This document shows positions 45,852 through 54,540 of a DNA stretch of 64,000 nucleotides, in pieces (position 1 is the stretch's first letter; each line of letters opens with the position of its first letter). The DNA is from a virus: the IMG/VR virus record IMGVR_UViG_3300035698_011578, positions 31,477 to 95,476 of that record. One strand, 5' to 3'. The position numbers were made by a program, and so were the translations under genes. The notes under the pieces are model-generated. The model did no database searches and was not told where the DNA came from. It saw nothing but the letters and a program-made list of their open reading frames with translations.

Positions 45852-46277
45852 TTATTTACTTCCACCACCAGTAGCAATACCACCACCAAATGATTTAGCA
45901 CCGAAATTTGATTGATTTCTAAATTTTGCTAAGTTGCTATCCCATACTATAGGCTTACCATCTTTTCTAACAGAAACTGCATAATAAATACTATCTTCTG
46001 CTGATAAATAATCATCACCTTGTATTTCTTTTGCTCTCTTAACATTTTCAGGGTTAGAATCAAATTTCTTAGCATTCTTAATTTGGCTAGCATATCTTTC
46101 TTCTGCTATTTCCTTAGCATCTTCGATAGAAATCTCACCTACGAGTTTACCTAATCCTTTTTCTACTCCTTTTTTAAGATAATCTATACCATCTTTAATT
46201 CTACCTTCATTGATTTGTAAATCTTCGTAACCATCATAATAGTTGTCAAATGCTTCAAATGTTTTAATATGTTCCAT
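45852..46277 (-). CDS. Packaged-type leader protein, tandem paralog A
   Basis: 141 residues, start MEHIKTFEAFDNYYDGYEDL. Shares with the next gene the blocks DLQI-EG, LGKL-GEISIEDAKEIAE-RY, SQIKNAKKFDS and SAEDS-Y-A-S, so they are tandem duplicates. The C-terminus is Gly-rich (FGGGIATGGGSK). Two leader-bearing copies in tandem suggest an abundant internal protein. Function unknown. Confidence 0.75.
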   Translation of the reverse strand: MEHIKTFEAFDNYYDGYEDLQINEGRIKDGIDYLKKGVEKGLGKLVGEISIEDAKEIAEERYASQIKNAKKFDSNPENVKRAKEIQGDDYLSAEDSIYYAVSVRKDGKPIVWDSNLAKFRNQSNFGAKSFGGGIATGGGSK

Positions 46278-46300
46278 AATTTTTAATTATTTTTTATTTT

Positions 46301-46684
46301 TTATTTTCCCCCAGGTATGTCTACACCATATCTTTTCTGGTTTCTATAAATACCTAAGTTTTGATCCCAAGACATTTTAACGTCCTTTTCTAAAGAAATT
46401 GCTTTATACACACTATCTTCTGCTGACATATAATTATCACCTTGTTCTTCTTTTGCTCTCTTAACCTTTTCAGGGTCAGAATCGAATTTCTTAGCATTTT
46501 TAATTTGTGAAGAATATCTCTTTTCTGCTATTTCCTTAGCATCTTCGATAGAAATTTCACCGGCTAGTTTACCTAATTTTCTTTCTACACCTTTCTTAAA
46601 ATCACTAATAAGACCTTCGTCTATCTGTAAATCTTCGTAACCTTCATAATTATCAAATGTTTCAAATGTTTTAATATGTTCCAT
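46301..46684 (-). CDS. Packaged-type leader protein, tandem paralog B
   Basis: 127 residues, start MEHIKTFETFDNYEGYEDL, paralog of 45852-46277 as judged by several identical blocks. Helical, charged. Preceded by two copies of the late-type box within a short repeat (46707 and 46764). Confidence 0.75.
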   Translation of the reverse strand: MEHIKTFETFDNYEGYEDLQIDEGLISDFKKGVERKLGKLAGEISIEDAKEIAEKRYSSQIKNAKKFDSDPEKVKRAKEEQGDNYMSAEDSVYKAISLEKDVKMSWDQNLGIYRNQKRYGVDIPGGK

Positions 46685-46706
46685 ATTTTTAATTATTTTT
46701 TCTTAT

Positions 46707-46720
46707 TCTATATATTAAAT
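46707..46720 (-). promoter_or_regulatory. Late-type box, proximal copy of a repeated promoter
   Basis: Minus strand ATTTAATATATAGA. The surrounding segment TCTATATATTAAATAATAAA plus ACAC recurs 57 bases away (46764). Confidence 0.6.
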
Positions 46721-46763
46721 AATAAAACACTTTTTTCTCAAATAATATCTTATCTTTAACTAA

Positions 46764-46777
46764 TCTATATATTAAAT
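46764..46777 (-). promoter_or_regulatory. Late-type box, distal copy
   Basis: Identical to the 46707 copy over about 24 bases, giving two candidate late promoters in tandem for the 46301 and 45852 genes. Confidence 0.55.
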
Positions 46778-46817
46778 AATAAAACACAAATATCTTTCAA
46801 CTCTAAAAAATTATCCG

Positions 46818-46825
46818 TATATTTG
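46818..46825 (+). promoter_or_regulatory. Host-type -7 element
   Basis: TATATTTG, 22 bases before the ATG at 46847. Confidence 0.65.
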
Positions 46826-46846
46826 TATATTACTAAAAGAAATATA

Positions 46847-47302
46847 ATGATATCAATGACTAAAAAACAAGTATATAAAATAATCTTCAATAATAATTTT
46901 TCAGTTTTAGGAGGAGAATTAGATCATGTATCAACAGAAGATAAATTGAAAATTTTAAACATGCCAATAGAATCATATTTTGATTGTTTCGGTGACGATA
47001 AGATATTATATATCATATCAACATTAGATACTTTTGAGCGATATTTAAATAATCTTCAGGTAAATAGAATTGAATTTAAATCTATGAATATTTCAACCGA
47101 TATTCTATCATATTCAGAACCAATACTTAGACCAAAAATCACACAAACTATTAAATGGGGAATGTTTAGTAAAGATTTAAACGATTGGGTCAGAACTAAT
47201 ATAAGTATAGATTCATTAGTAAGTAAAGTATGCACTAAAGATGGATATAGAAGTCTATCTGATTTAGAAAAGGAAATATTTACAGAGTATACCGATTGTT
47301 AA
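46847..47302 (+). CDS. Hypothetical protein
   Basis: 151 residues. Start set at MISMTKKQVYKIIF because the upstream ATG at 46823 lies inside the promoter -7 element. Alpha/beta composition with HVSTEDKLKILNMPIESYFD. First gene of a plus-strand run ending at 48771. No recognised motif. Confidence 0.65.
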   Translation: MISMTKKQVYKIIFNNNFSVLGGELDHVSTEDKLKILNMPIESYFDCFGDDKILYIISTLDTFERYLNNLQVNRIEFKSMNISTDILSYSEPILRPKITQTIKWGMFSKDLNDWVRTNISIDSLVSKVCTKDGYRSLSDLEKEIFTEYTDC

Positions 47303-47321
47303 AAAAGAAATAAAAAGAAAT

Positions 47322-47726
47322 ATGAATGTATTTTTAGATGATATAAGAACACCAAACATGTCACATAACTATAATCGTGGATTAGGAACTGATTATGAAT
47401 GGGTTATAATTAGAGACTATTTTGAGTTTGTTAAGTTTGTAAAATCAAATTTTGACGAAATAGAACTAATCTCATTTGACCATGACTTAGCTTGTTATAA
47501 TAATAATGGGGTAGAATTTACAGGTAAAGATGCTGCAGATTTTTTAGTTAATTTTTGCTTAGATAACCATAAAAAATTCCCAAATTGGTATGTACACTCT
47601 GATAATACACCTGGTAAAGCTAATATAATTGGCACAATCTTGAATTATTTGAGAGTTATTGAATATATAGATACGAGTACATTTAGGTATTATAATTGTG
47701 GTTTAATAAATAATAGACCTGTATGA
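47322..47726 (+). CDS. Cyclic-phosphate processing receiver-domain-like protein
   Basis: 134 residues. MNVFLDDIRTP at the start, LISFDHDLACYNNNGVEFTGKDAADFL in the middle and WYVHSDNTPGKANI near the end match small receiver-fold proteins described as cREC (cyclic-phosphate processing) domains, which associate with RNA-repair genes. The double Asp and the DHD motif are the expected active-site region. Consistent with the RNA ligase and the polynucleotide-kinase-like gene in this genome. Confidence 0.68.
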   Translation: MNVFLDDIRTPNMSHNYNRGLGTDYEWVIIRDYFEFVKFVKSNFDEIELISFDHDLACYNNNGVEFTGKDAADFLVNFCLDNHKKFPNWYVHSDNTPGKANIIGTILNYLRVIEYIDTSTFRYYNCGLINNRPV

Positions 47727-48067
47727 ATTTTATAAAAGAACACCTTGTCAAACAAATAAAGAGTGAATATAGTGGAAAGCGAAATAGTTGTGATGATATA
47801 TTAAACCAAAATCATAAAGATGAGTTTAGTGGTTACTTTTATTTTGATATGCTAATTAAATGTCCATATGATGAATTTGATGAACATATTTACATAGAAA
47901 GAATTAACAGAAGTGCCGTTTTTGGGCGCAATAAAAAACATCTATTGCATCTTAATGAAATACCAGGTAATATATTAATTAAGATTTATAGAAAATTAAA
48001 AAATAATGAATTTTATTTTTACGACAAAATAGATAAAAAATCATATAAACTTAGAATAAAAAAATAA
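47723..48067 (+). CDS. Small basic hypothetical protein
   Basis: 114 residues, start MNFIKEHLVKQIKSEYSGKR, basic with several aromatic residues. Overlaps the previous gene by four bases (ATGA) and shares its stop/start base with the next, so this is a tightly coupled operon. No recognised motif. Confidence 0.65.
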   Translation: MNFIKEHLVKQIKSEYSGKRNSCDDILNQNHKDEFSGYFYFDMLIKCPYDEFDEHIYIERINRSAVFGRNKKHLLHLNEIPGNILIKIYRKLKNNEFYFYDKIDKKSYKLRIKK

Positions 48068-48771
48068 TGAGAGATATAAATTTTGAATATTGCGTTTCTA
48101 TTAACTATAATAGAGGATATCACTGTGAAGAGCAGGGGTGTGATTCTATATGTAGATGTAGTACACTTGAAAGTGTGGCAATAACCGATGTTGATATTAA
48201 TCAAATAACAAAGAAAATTTATGATTTTTACTTTGATGATTCGAGAGAAACAAAAAGAGATATTTTACTAAATTCTATTTTATTTGATACTAATAAAGAA
48301 GTGTGCAACTATATCATTGATAGAATAATCAGATATCACAAAGTGTGGGATGCTGATAATTGGTATGCAGAGATTGAAAATGGATATTATGGTGAAGAAA
48401 TAGAAGGTGTCTTTATGAAAAATGATTTCCGAAGTGAAGTAGAATATAACATAGAAACTGTATTATCGATGGAAGAATTAAGTAAGAAAATTAATTTCTT
48501 ATTAAAACTTGAATATGGAATCATATTACCAAAGCTAAAGAATAAAAATTACAAATTAGAAACTGTTTTAAAATCAGATTTAATATTTGGGAACATATCA
48601 CACCATGATAATGTTAAAGAGAAAGATTTAAAATTCTATTCAGATTCAAATTATAATGGTATTAGAGGTATTGTTATCAAAAAAGATGATGATAAGTATA
48701 AAATAATAGATGGTTATCATAGGTGTTACTCAACCAATAAAGAAGAGGTTACCGTTTTAGTAGCATATTAA
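48067..48771 (+). CDS. ParB/sulfiredoxin-like domain protein
   Basis: 234 residues. The C-terminus IRGIVIKKDDDKYKIIDGYHRCYSTN resembles the ParB/Srx nucleotide-binding signature (hydrophobic strand, D-G-x-H-R). A Cys cluster near the N-terminus (HCEEQGCDSICRCS) may bind metal. Overlaps the end of the 48768 gene on the other strand by four bases. Possible NTP-binding or DNA-modifying role; not assigned further. Confidence 0.58.
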   Translation: MRDINFEYCVSINYNRGYHCEEQGCDSICRCSTLESVAITDVDINQITKKIYDFYFDDSRETKRDILLNSILFDTNKEVCNYIIDRIIRYHKVWDADNWYAEIENGYYGEEIEGVFMKNDFRSEVEYNIETVLSMEELSKKINFLLKLEYGIILPKLKNKNYKLETVLKSDLIFGNISHHDNVKEKDLKFYSDSNYNGIRGIVIKKDDDKYKIIDGYHRCYSTNKEEVTVLVAY

Positions 48772-50603
48772 TCATCATCCTCTTCGTCATCAAGAATATC
48801 TTCATCACAGAATACACCATCTTCAATTTCAGATTTCCTATCAGAAAGTTTTAAACCATACTCTGATTCATCATCATCTTTAGCCATAGCTTTAATTAAT
48901 GTATATATCTCAAGTAAAAGAGAATTACCAAGACTTTCATTATAGTTAAATTTATCAGTTAATTTAGGATTGGCTAAGTCTTCTAGCTCATATCCTAAAA
49001 TCTTAGCATCTGTTGATGTTAGATATGAAACCTCATTAACCTCATCATCTTTATCAACTACTCTAAACACATTAATACTAAACATAGATAATATATAATT
49101 ACCCTCATAATCCCTACTAAGTAAATCTTTACAAATATAATTATAATCATCCCAAGTAGACCATAAATTTGATAATTTTATAAACCAATTTGTTTCTGAA
49201 TAATGACCTTTTAATAATATTCTTCTAGTATCATTTTCATGGTGAAAATCATCAGGTTCCTCAGGATCACCATCATCAGCAATTTCAGCAATTGCTAACA
49301 CCGCAGAATCGGAACGAATATAAGAATCGTATATTTCACTATATTCCGCCTCATTTTTTAATAAATACTCATCATCCCATTCTGAATAAGCAACATCATC
49401 ACAATTTTCTGGATACCACCTACCATTAATGTTTACTGCATCATCACAATGTAAATAACTATCTGCCCAATCTGAATAAACTGCCTCATCTTCATTAATA
49501 TCACAATCATCCCATTCTGAATAAACAGTACCATCATCCCCATCAGCACTCTCAAAACCACCATTAGTATCACATAATAAATATTCACCATTATCGGCAT
49601 TATCATTATTATATAGAATTCCTGTCTCTGGATCATATTTTCTGAATGTGTCCATGTATGGGAAGTTATTATACCTATACTCATCACTTTCACTAACCTT
49701 ATCTAATTTAACAGTCATATCGACAACATCGGCTTTATTAACATAAGTAACATATCTAAAAGAATTATAATCATTATGAGTTTTATGTGCCCAGCCTTGT
49801 TCTTTAGCATAATTCTTAAATTTATCAATATCAGAATCTTTAGTTGCATAAATCCTATCCATGAAAAATTCTGGATATCCTTCTTTACTATAACTTTCAG
49901 GTTTCCATATAATAGCTCTACCTAATAATTTACCATCCTCAACTAGGATTAACATTTTACAAACTTGTGGATTGTGTGTGTATATTTTAAATACGGAAGC
50001 AGATCGGTTTCTCATACAGGAGTTATTTAAATTACCACCGCCACTTGCATAAGTCGCACCTTTATACCATTTAGCAATTTCATCACCCTCAATAATACTG
50101 AATTTTTCAGAAGTACTATCTATCATTGCTTTAAATTGATTGGTGAATTTTTCTATATCACTTGCATTATACTTACCCGGTAATACCTTATTTACAAATT
50201 TACCAATTTTTAATGAATTTCTTGATTGTGAATATACTTTACCATAATCTTCTGCATAAATTCTATCTGCTAAACCTTTTCTTTCAGGTTTATGGTAATT
50301 TGGATCATCTGTCTTTTTAATATACACGATGCCATCATTATTCATTTTTTTCCAGGCATTCTTCATCGTTATAAAAGTTACATAACCTGGTTCAGATGGT
50401 GCATCAAGCTTCTCATTATCAATACCAACAAAGGTAATATCTGGTTTTATATCATCCGCCTCAACTTCCAATAATTCTTTTGATATTGGGCTATCGGTCT
50501 TTTTCAAAATAGATCTTAGCTTTGGTGTAAAATAAATAACTGATTCATTTATAGCCTTTTCTAAAATTAATTCGCTTGTGAAATTTGAATATTTTGTAAT
50601 CAT
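48768..50603 (-). CDS. Large GGG-LNNSCM family protein with packaged-type leader and acidic repeats
   Basis: 611 residues; start taken at MITKYSNFTSELILEKAINE, leader-like. Residues about 170-300 contain GGGNLNNSCMRNR, VCKMLILVEDGK, GRAIIW, FMDRIYATKDSD, FKNYAKEQGW, paralogous to 3131-4336. A second region has short repeats of the type VYSEWDDxYLxxDEAVY (about 350-450). The C-terminus is very acidic (DEDILDDEEDDD). Function unknown; the leader and late-type box suggest a virion-associated protein. Confidence 0.7.
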   Translation of the reverse strand: MITKYSNFTSELILEKAINESVIYFTPKLRSILKKTDSPISKELLEVEADDIKPDITFVGIDNEKLDAPSEPGYVTFITMKNAWKKMNNDGIVYIKKTDDPNYHKPERKGLADRIYAEDYGKVYSQSRNSLKIGKFVNKVLPGKYNASDIEKFTNQFKAMIDSTSEKFSIIEGDEIAKWYKGATYASGGGNLNNSCMRNRSASVFKIYTHNPQVCKMLILVEDGKLLGRAIIWKPESYSKEGYPEFFMDRIYATKDSDIDKFKNYAKEQGWAHKTHNDYNSFRYVTYVNKADVVDMTVKLDKVSESDEYRYNNFPYMDTFRKYDPETGILYNNDNADNGEYLLCDTNGGFESADGDDGTVYSEWDDCDINEDEAVYSDWADSYLHCDDAVNINGRWYPENCDDVAYSEWDDEYLLKNEAEYSEIYDSYIRSDSAVLAIAEIADDGDPEEPDDFHHENDTRRILLKGHYSETNWFIKLSNLWSTWDDYNYICKDLLSRDYEGNYILSMFSINVFRVVDKDDEVNEVSYLTSTDAKILGYELEDLANPKLTDKFNYNESLGNSLLLEIYTLIKAMAKDDDESEYGLKLSDRKSEIEDGVFCDEDILDDEEDDD

Positions 50604-50627
50604 GTTTATTTTCAAATGTTTTATAAC

Positions 50628-50641
50628 TCTATATATTAAAA
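50628..50641 (-). promoter_or_regulatory. Late-type promoter box
   Basis: Minus strand TTTTAATATATAGA about 25 bases upstream of the 50603 start; this supports the shorter start over the longer frame beginning at 50645. Confidence 0.6.
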
Positions 50642-50654
50642 ACATATTACAAAA

Positions 50655-50682
50655 AAAACCAGAATTTAAAATTCTGGTTTTT
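50655..50682 (-). terminator. Terminator after the polynucleotide-kinase-like gene
   Basis: AACCAGAATT / AATTCTGGTT hairpin followed by T8 on the minus strand. Confidence 0.82.
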
Positions 50683-50683
50683 C

Positions 50684-51190
50684 TTATAGTGAAATAATCT
50701 TATCGAAACCTTCAGTTTCCCGTATTGGTTGATAATTTTCCATCATGTTTTTTATTACATGATTTGGTATAAATTTATTCTCCTTTTCTTTTCTAATAGC
50801 ATTTCTTCTACGAATCTCATCCTCACTTATGTGTGGGAACATAACACCTAACTTATAATATTCCTTACTGAAATAATTTAGATGAACTCTTCTTCTCTTA
50901 GAGTATAGATGTGTCATATCAACAATTACATTTCTGCCATGTTTAGCCGCTTCACATAATTGTCTATTCAATTCTCTTTTGACCTCTGTCTCATTTACAC
51001 TTCTAAAGGCTTCAGTATAATTTCTAGAACCATACTTATCCATTAGTATATCATCTCTGTTTATGATAACTACATTCTCGTCAATCTCTGTTTTAAATCT
51101 ATCACAGAAATAACTTTTACCAACTAATGGTGCACCAATTAAGAGCATCACATATGGTGATTTTAACCTTTTAAATTTATTTAAATTCAT
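50684..51190 (-). CDS. Polynucleotide kinase-like P-loop kinase
   Basis: 168 residues. Walker A IGAPLVGKSYF (G-x4-G-K-S), VVIINRDDILMDKYG, NVIVDMTHLYSKRRR and EDEIRRRNAIRKEKE with FIPNHVIKNM follow the T4 Pnkp 5'-kinase domain pattern (P-loop, R-D-D, D-x-T-H, lid R-x-x-x-R). It would phosphorylate RNA or DNA 5'-OH ends. There is no phosphatase domain, so 3' ends would need another enzyme. Pairs functionally with the RNA ligase at 15308. Confidence 0.8.
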   Translation of the reverse strand: MNLNKFKRLKSPYVMLLIGAPLVGKSYFCDRFKTEIDENVVIINRDDILMDKYGSRNYTEAFRSVNETEVKRELNRQLCEAAKHGRNVIVDMTHLYSKRRRVHLNYFSKEYYKLGVMFPHISEDEIRRRNAIRKEKENKFIPNHVIKNMMENYQPIRETEGFDKIISL

Positions 51191-51306
51191 AATTCATTAT
51201 ATTTATTTCTACTTGATGACACCATCTTAATTACTATTATTACCTCGGTAAATAGACATATCAAAAATAAAAATACTATTATTAATAGAATATAAATAAA
51301 TATCAT
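51187..51306 (-). CDS. Small single-pass membrane protein
   Basis: 39 codons: hydrophobic MIFIYILLIIVFLFLICLF, then ITVV-like residues and a basic tail. The stop overlaps the kinase ATG (ATGA), implying translational coupling. Very similar in design to the membrane peptide at 29471. Function unknown. Confidence 0.55.
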   Translation of the reverse strand: MIFIYILLIIVFLFLICLFTEVIIVIKMVSSSRNKYNEL

Positions 51307-51314
51307 AAATATAT

Positions 51315-51548
51315 TTATCCAATTTCTTCTATTCTTTCTTCAACTATCATTTCGTTGATTCTGTTTGTAACAATTTGAGAAAGTTCACTTTCATCCCTCA
51401 TGTTATTAAGTTTATTTCTTATTAACACAGTATTAGAATTGAATTTACCTTCAATTTCACCAAGACGATCACCTACTATTTTTTGGTTTTCTGCCTCAGA
51501 TTTATTCTCTTTTAACATTTTCTCAACAAGTTTTAATTTCTTTTCCAT
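51315..51548 (-). CDS. Small coiled-coil protein
   Basis: 77 residues, start MEKKLKLVEKMLKENKSEAE, heptad-like charged pattern throughout and no membrane segment. First gene of the 51548-50684 minus-strand group. Function unknown. Confidence 0.62.
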   Translation of the reverse strand: MEKKLKLVEKMLKENKSEAENQKIVGDRLGEIEGKFNSNTVLIRNKLNNMRDESELSQIVTNRINEMIVEERIEEIG

Positions 51549-51609
51549 AGTGTCAAATTTATTTAATTCTTACAAATATAATAATAATATTTTAGATAAA
51601 AAAATATAT

Positions 51610-52275
51610 TTAGTCCCATTTTGCATTTGGGAACATTTTTTTACCGGATTCAATCAATTTATCTTTTACAATATCATAATCTTCTTCATCACCGAAGAAC
51701 CAATTTCTTCTACCTTCTAAAAAGTCTTCAATAACTTTCGTCATGCTAATCTTCTTGAATTTAGCATTTGCTAAGAATCCCTGTAGATGTGCTGGTAATT
51801 CAGTTGATGATAGGATATACATCGCATATGTTATTCTATCCTTCTTTTTTTTATCAGAACTCTTCTTTTTCTTATATAAAAATCCTTTGTGTTTGTTAGA
51901 TTTTTGCGCAACATGTTCAAGTTCATGTCTTATGACATCTCTCATTTCTGCTATAAAATCATTAAATGCCATTGGGAAAAATTCACCATTAATAGTAACA
52001 TCTATTGTTAAAACATCCCATGACTCATCCTCATCCCAATCAACATTCGCTTCTGTGTCAAATGCGAAATCTATCTTACTCTTATTTAAAGTATTAATAA
52101 TAATTGGCGTTGTTATTTCAGACATTTCAAAATATCTTTTAAATTTAAATGACTCATCACCACTATCTAGGAATTCTTTAAATTCATTTATATACTCTCT
52201 ACTTAAATTAAGCAACAATGAACTATATCTACCCTCATTTATAAACATGTCGAAATCAAATATCTGTCTTATCAT
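51610..52275 (-). CDS. Zincin metalloprotease with packaged-type leader
   Basis: 221 residues, start MIRQIFDFDMFINEGRYSS (leader, cleavage likely after NE). Residues about 122-129 read IRHELEHVAQ, a canonical HExxH zinc site with a following Lys-rich segment. It is the second HExxH-type protease with the same leader (the other is at 7662). I infer a protease carried in the virion. Confidence 0.75.
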   Translation of the reverse strand: MIRQIFDFDMFINEGRYSSLLLNLSREYINEFKEFLDSGDESFKFKRYFEMSEITTPIIINTLNKSKIDFAFDTEANVDWDEDESWDVLTIDVTINGEFFPMAFNDFIAEMRDVIRHELEHVAQKSNKHKGFLYKKKKSSDKKKKDRITYAMYILSSTELPAHLQGFLANAKFKKISMTKVIEDFLEGRRNWFFGDEEDYDIVKDKLIESGKKMFPNAKWD

Positions 52276-52277
52276 AA

Positions 52278-52291
52278 CTCTATATATTTAT
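52278..52291 (-). promoter_or_regulatory. Late-type promoter box
   Basis: Minus strand ATAAATATATAGAG immediately upstream of the 52275 start, with AAATATATA instead of AATATATA. Confidence 0.45.
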
Positions 52292-53136
52292 TTTATTACT
52301 CTATAATATTCTTCAATAACTTTCAAAGAAAATTCATCTAATTCTCTACCCGTCTCTTCACAAAACCATTTAAGTCTATCATAGATAATAACAGGTTTAT
52401 TTATCTTAATATCATCGGTATCACTATCAAACCTGATTATATCAGCATCATTGAACAACTCTCTATCGTTACTATTTCGTCCTATTATATAATATATTGG
52501 GTTATCATCATAGTTAAAATTCCCACCAATTTTTGGTATGAACTCTAATGAAACTATTGTGTTACCAATACAAGATAAATCACCATGTATATCTGGACAA
52601 CCCTTTAAAGTGGTCAATTCATTGCAATCACACCAAAAATTTTCTGTAATAATAGTAGAACAACCAACCAAAGTAGTTAATTCATTATAACCACAATCAA
52701 AAGTTCTAACTTTCTTGGGACCATATTTTAATGATGTTATACTATTATCTTCACAATTAAAAGTTTGACCAACTACTTCCGGGCTACCCTTTAATGTTTT
52801 TAATGTGTTTTGATAACAAAAATACCCACCACTCACTCTAATAGGCCCACCTTCCAATGAACTTAACTTATTATTATCACATGAGAAATCACCAATTACG
52901 TCTGTTGGTGAACCTTCTAAGGTTATCAATCTATTACCATCACATGCGAAATCCCCATTTACTCTACCAAATTTAATCGGTAATTTAGATAAACCCTTTT
53001 TATACAAATTAACATAATTACCCACATCAATAGAACCATCAGTATTAATAGTATAATCCTTTATGTGATATTTCTTACATATTGAATCAATATCTGATTT
53101 ATTTTCATATATCTCATAACCTTTTAAGAATCTCAT
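52288..53136 (-). CDS. Leucine-rich-repeat-like protein with packaged-type leader
   Basis: 282 residues, start MRFLKGYEIYENKSDIDSI (leader, likely cleavage after YE). About eight repeats of roughly 22 residues: F-x-C-x-x-N-x-L-T-x-L-E/K-G-x-P (for example DFACDGNRLITLEGSPTDVI). These are bacterial LRR-like repeats that form a solenoid for protein binding. The C-terminus (YDRLKWFCEETGRELDEFSLKVI) is shared with the broken copy at 9434-10020. May bind a host protein after delivery. Confidence 0.8.
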   Translation of the reverse strand: MRFLKGYEIYENKSDIDSICKKYHIKDYTINTDGSIDVGNYVNLYKKGLSKLPIKFGRVNGDFACDGNRLITLEGSPTDVIGDFSCDNNKLSSLEGGPIRVSGGYFCYQNTLKTLKGSPEVVGQTFNCEDNSITSLKYGPKKVRTFDCGYNELTTLVGCSTIITENFWCDCNELTTLKGCPDIHGDLSCIGNTIVSLEFIPKIGGNFNYDDNPIYYIIGRNSNDRELFNDADIIRFDSDTDDIKINKPVIIYDRLKWFCEETGRELDEFSLKVIEEYYRVIK

Positions 53137-53142
53137 ATAATC

Positions 53143-53155
53143 TTATATATTAAAA
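53143..53155 (-). promoter_or_regulatory. Late-type box, minus strand of a divergent pair
   Basis: Minus strand TTTTAATATATAA, seven bases from the 53136 start; back to back with the plus-strand box at 53169. Confidence 0.6.
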
Positions 53156-53168
53156 ATATAATAATAGA

Positions 53169-53181
53169 TTTTAATATATAA
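53169..53181 (+). promoter_or_regulatory. Late-type box, plus strand of a divergent pair
   Basis: TTTTAATATATAA, seven bases before the ATG at 53188. Confidence 0.6.
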
Positions 53182-53187
53182 TCACAT

Positions 53188-54484
53188 ATGAAATATCTAT
53201 CAAAATTTGACCAATTAAACGAAAACGTAGCACAATCTAAAGCTCTTTTAAAGAAACTTAATATCGAAGAAGTAGATGGTGATTACTTGAAAATCAGAGA
53301 GATGATTAAAGGTAATGAGGGATATGCTTTCTGGTTTACAAAATTAAGATTCCAAGATGATATTTCAATGGATGAACTCAAAAACGTTTGGGATATTATT
53401 AAAGATAAAAATGGCTTAATTAGATATTTTAGCAAACCAGTTGTTAAGTTGGAAACATTAGAAGATTTTTTAGATGAAGCTGAAAAAGCTAAGATTAAAA
53501 GGTCGGTTAAAAGAGTGATAAATCAATTCCCATCAAGTCAGAAGAAATTCTTTGATTTAAAAAATCAAAATGATATAGACCTACTTAAAGAATTGAGTAA
53601 GAACAAATCACTACCAGCTCTTATTAAAAAAATATCATCGTTCAAAGACAAACCATCATTTATAAAAGCAGCAAATAGATTATTAACAACTGATTTAGAT
53701 AACAGTTTTCATAAACTATTATCACATGTTGAAAAAACGGGTGCAAGTGTTAAAGTAGAAGATGAGGAAAATAATATTATTATATGTGAAGTTGATTATC
53801 CACAATTGAAAAACCTAGGTGGTGATACATCATGTCTTCAATTTTGCAACTGATGAAAGTCGTGGATTATCATTTGATGATAACTTGATACAAAGTTTTG
53901 CTAAAATAATAAATAGGGCAGGACATAAATATGAAAGATCATTCAGAAAAGAGAAATATACTGATGAACAGATGAAAAATCTATATAATTGGTTGTTAAC
54001 AAAGGTTGATCAGACTAAAAATTCGGTTAAGAAATATCTAGCCGTTTGTTATTATAAATATGATAAGAAGAAATATAATGAATTTTTAGAATCAACATGG
54101 TCAATAAAAAATAATTATAAAACTTATAAAACTGATAGAAAGACAGGTAAACAGGAAGATATATACAAAACTATAAGAATTGTTAATCTGAAATATATTC
54201 TAAAATATTTTGCAACTATAGGTAAATTCGATGAGTATGAAGAACTTGTGAAAAAACTATTTACATTCAGAAAAACAGGAACACCAAGAGCACTTAAAAT
54301 GAACAACCCAGAGTATAAGAGCACACTTCGTGTAATGGATAATATCAGAATTGATTCAAATATGGCAGAGGAAGGTGTTAGTAAAAAATATTCAATCTTC
54401 AGAGCTAACCTTTTGAAAGAAATTGAGGATTTGAAAGAATCTAGATTATTAAAATGGAATGATTGGGTGAAAATAAACAGTTAA
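53188..54484 (+). pseudogene. Frameshifted GDTS-C family protein with packaged-type leader
   Basis: Frame 1 (53188-53853) starts MKYLSKFDQLNENVAQSK (leader) and runs into PQLKNLGGDTSCLQFCN and stop. The continuation FNFATDESRGLSFDDNLIQSF lies in the neighbouring frame and runs to 54484. In the related protein at 16118 the motif is GDTSWCI, so about five bases seem to be missing at 53830. Restoring them would give a continuous protein of about 432 residues. Damage, read error or recoding cannot be separated by reading. Confidence 0.72.
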
Positions 54485-54504
54485 GCACATTTTTAGTTTT
54501 TGAA

Positions 54505-54520
54505 AAATAATATATAAATA
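54505..54520 (+). promoter_or_regulatory. Late-type promoter box
   Basis: AAATAATATATAAATA, about 21 bases before the ATG at 54541. Confidence 0.45.
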
Positions 54521-54540
54521 AATAAAAATAAAGAACTTAT

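Noticed and set aside
46700-46800. Short AT-rich direct repeats considered as a CRISPR-like or origin iteron array
   Set aside because: Only two copies, and each contains the late-type promoter box; no regular spacing or further units.
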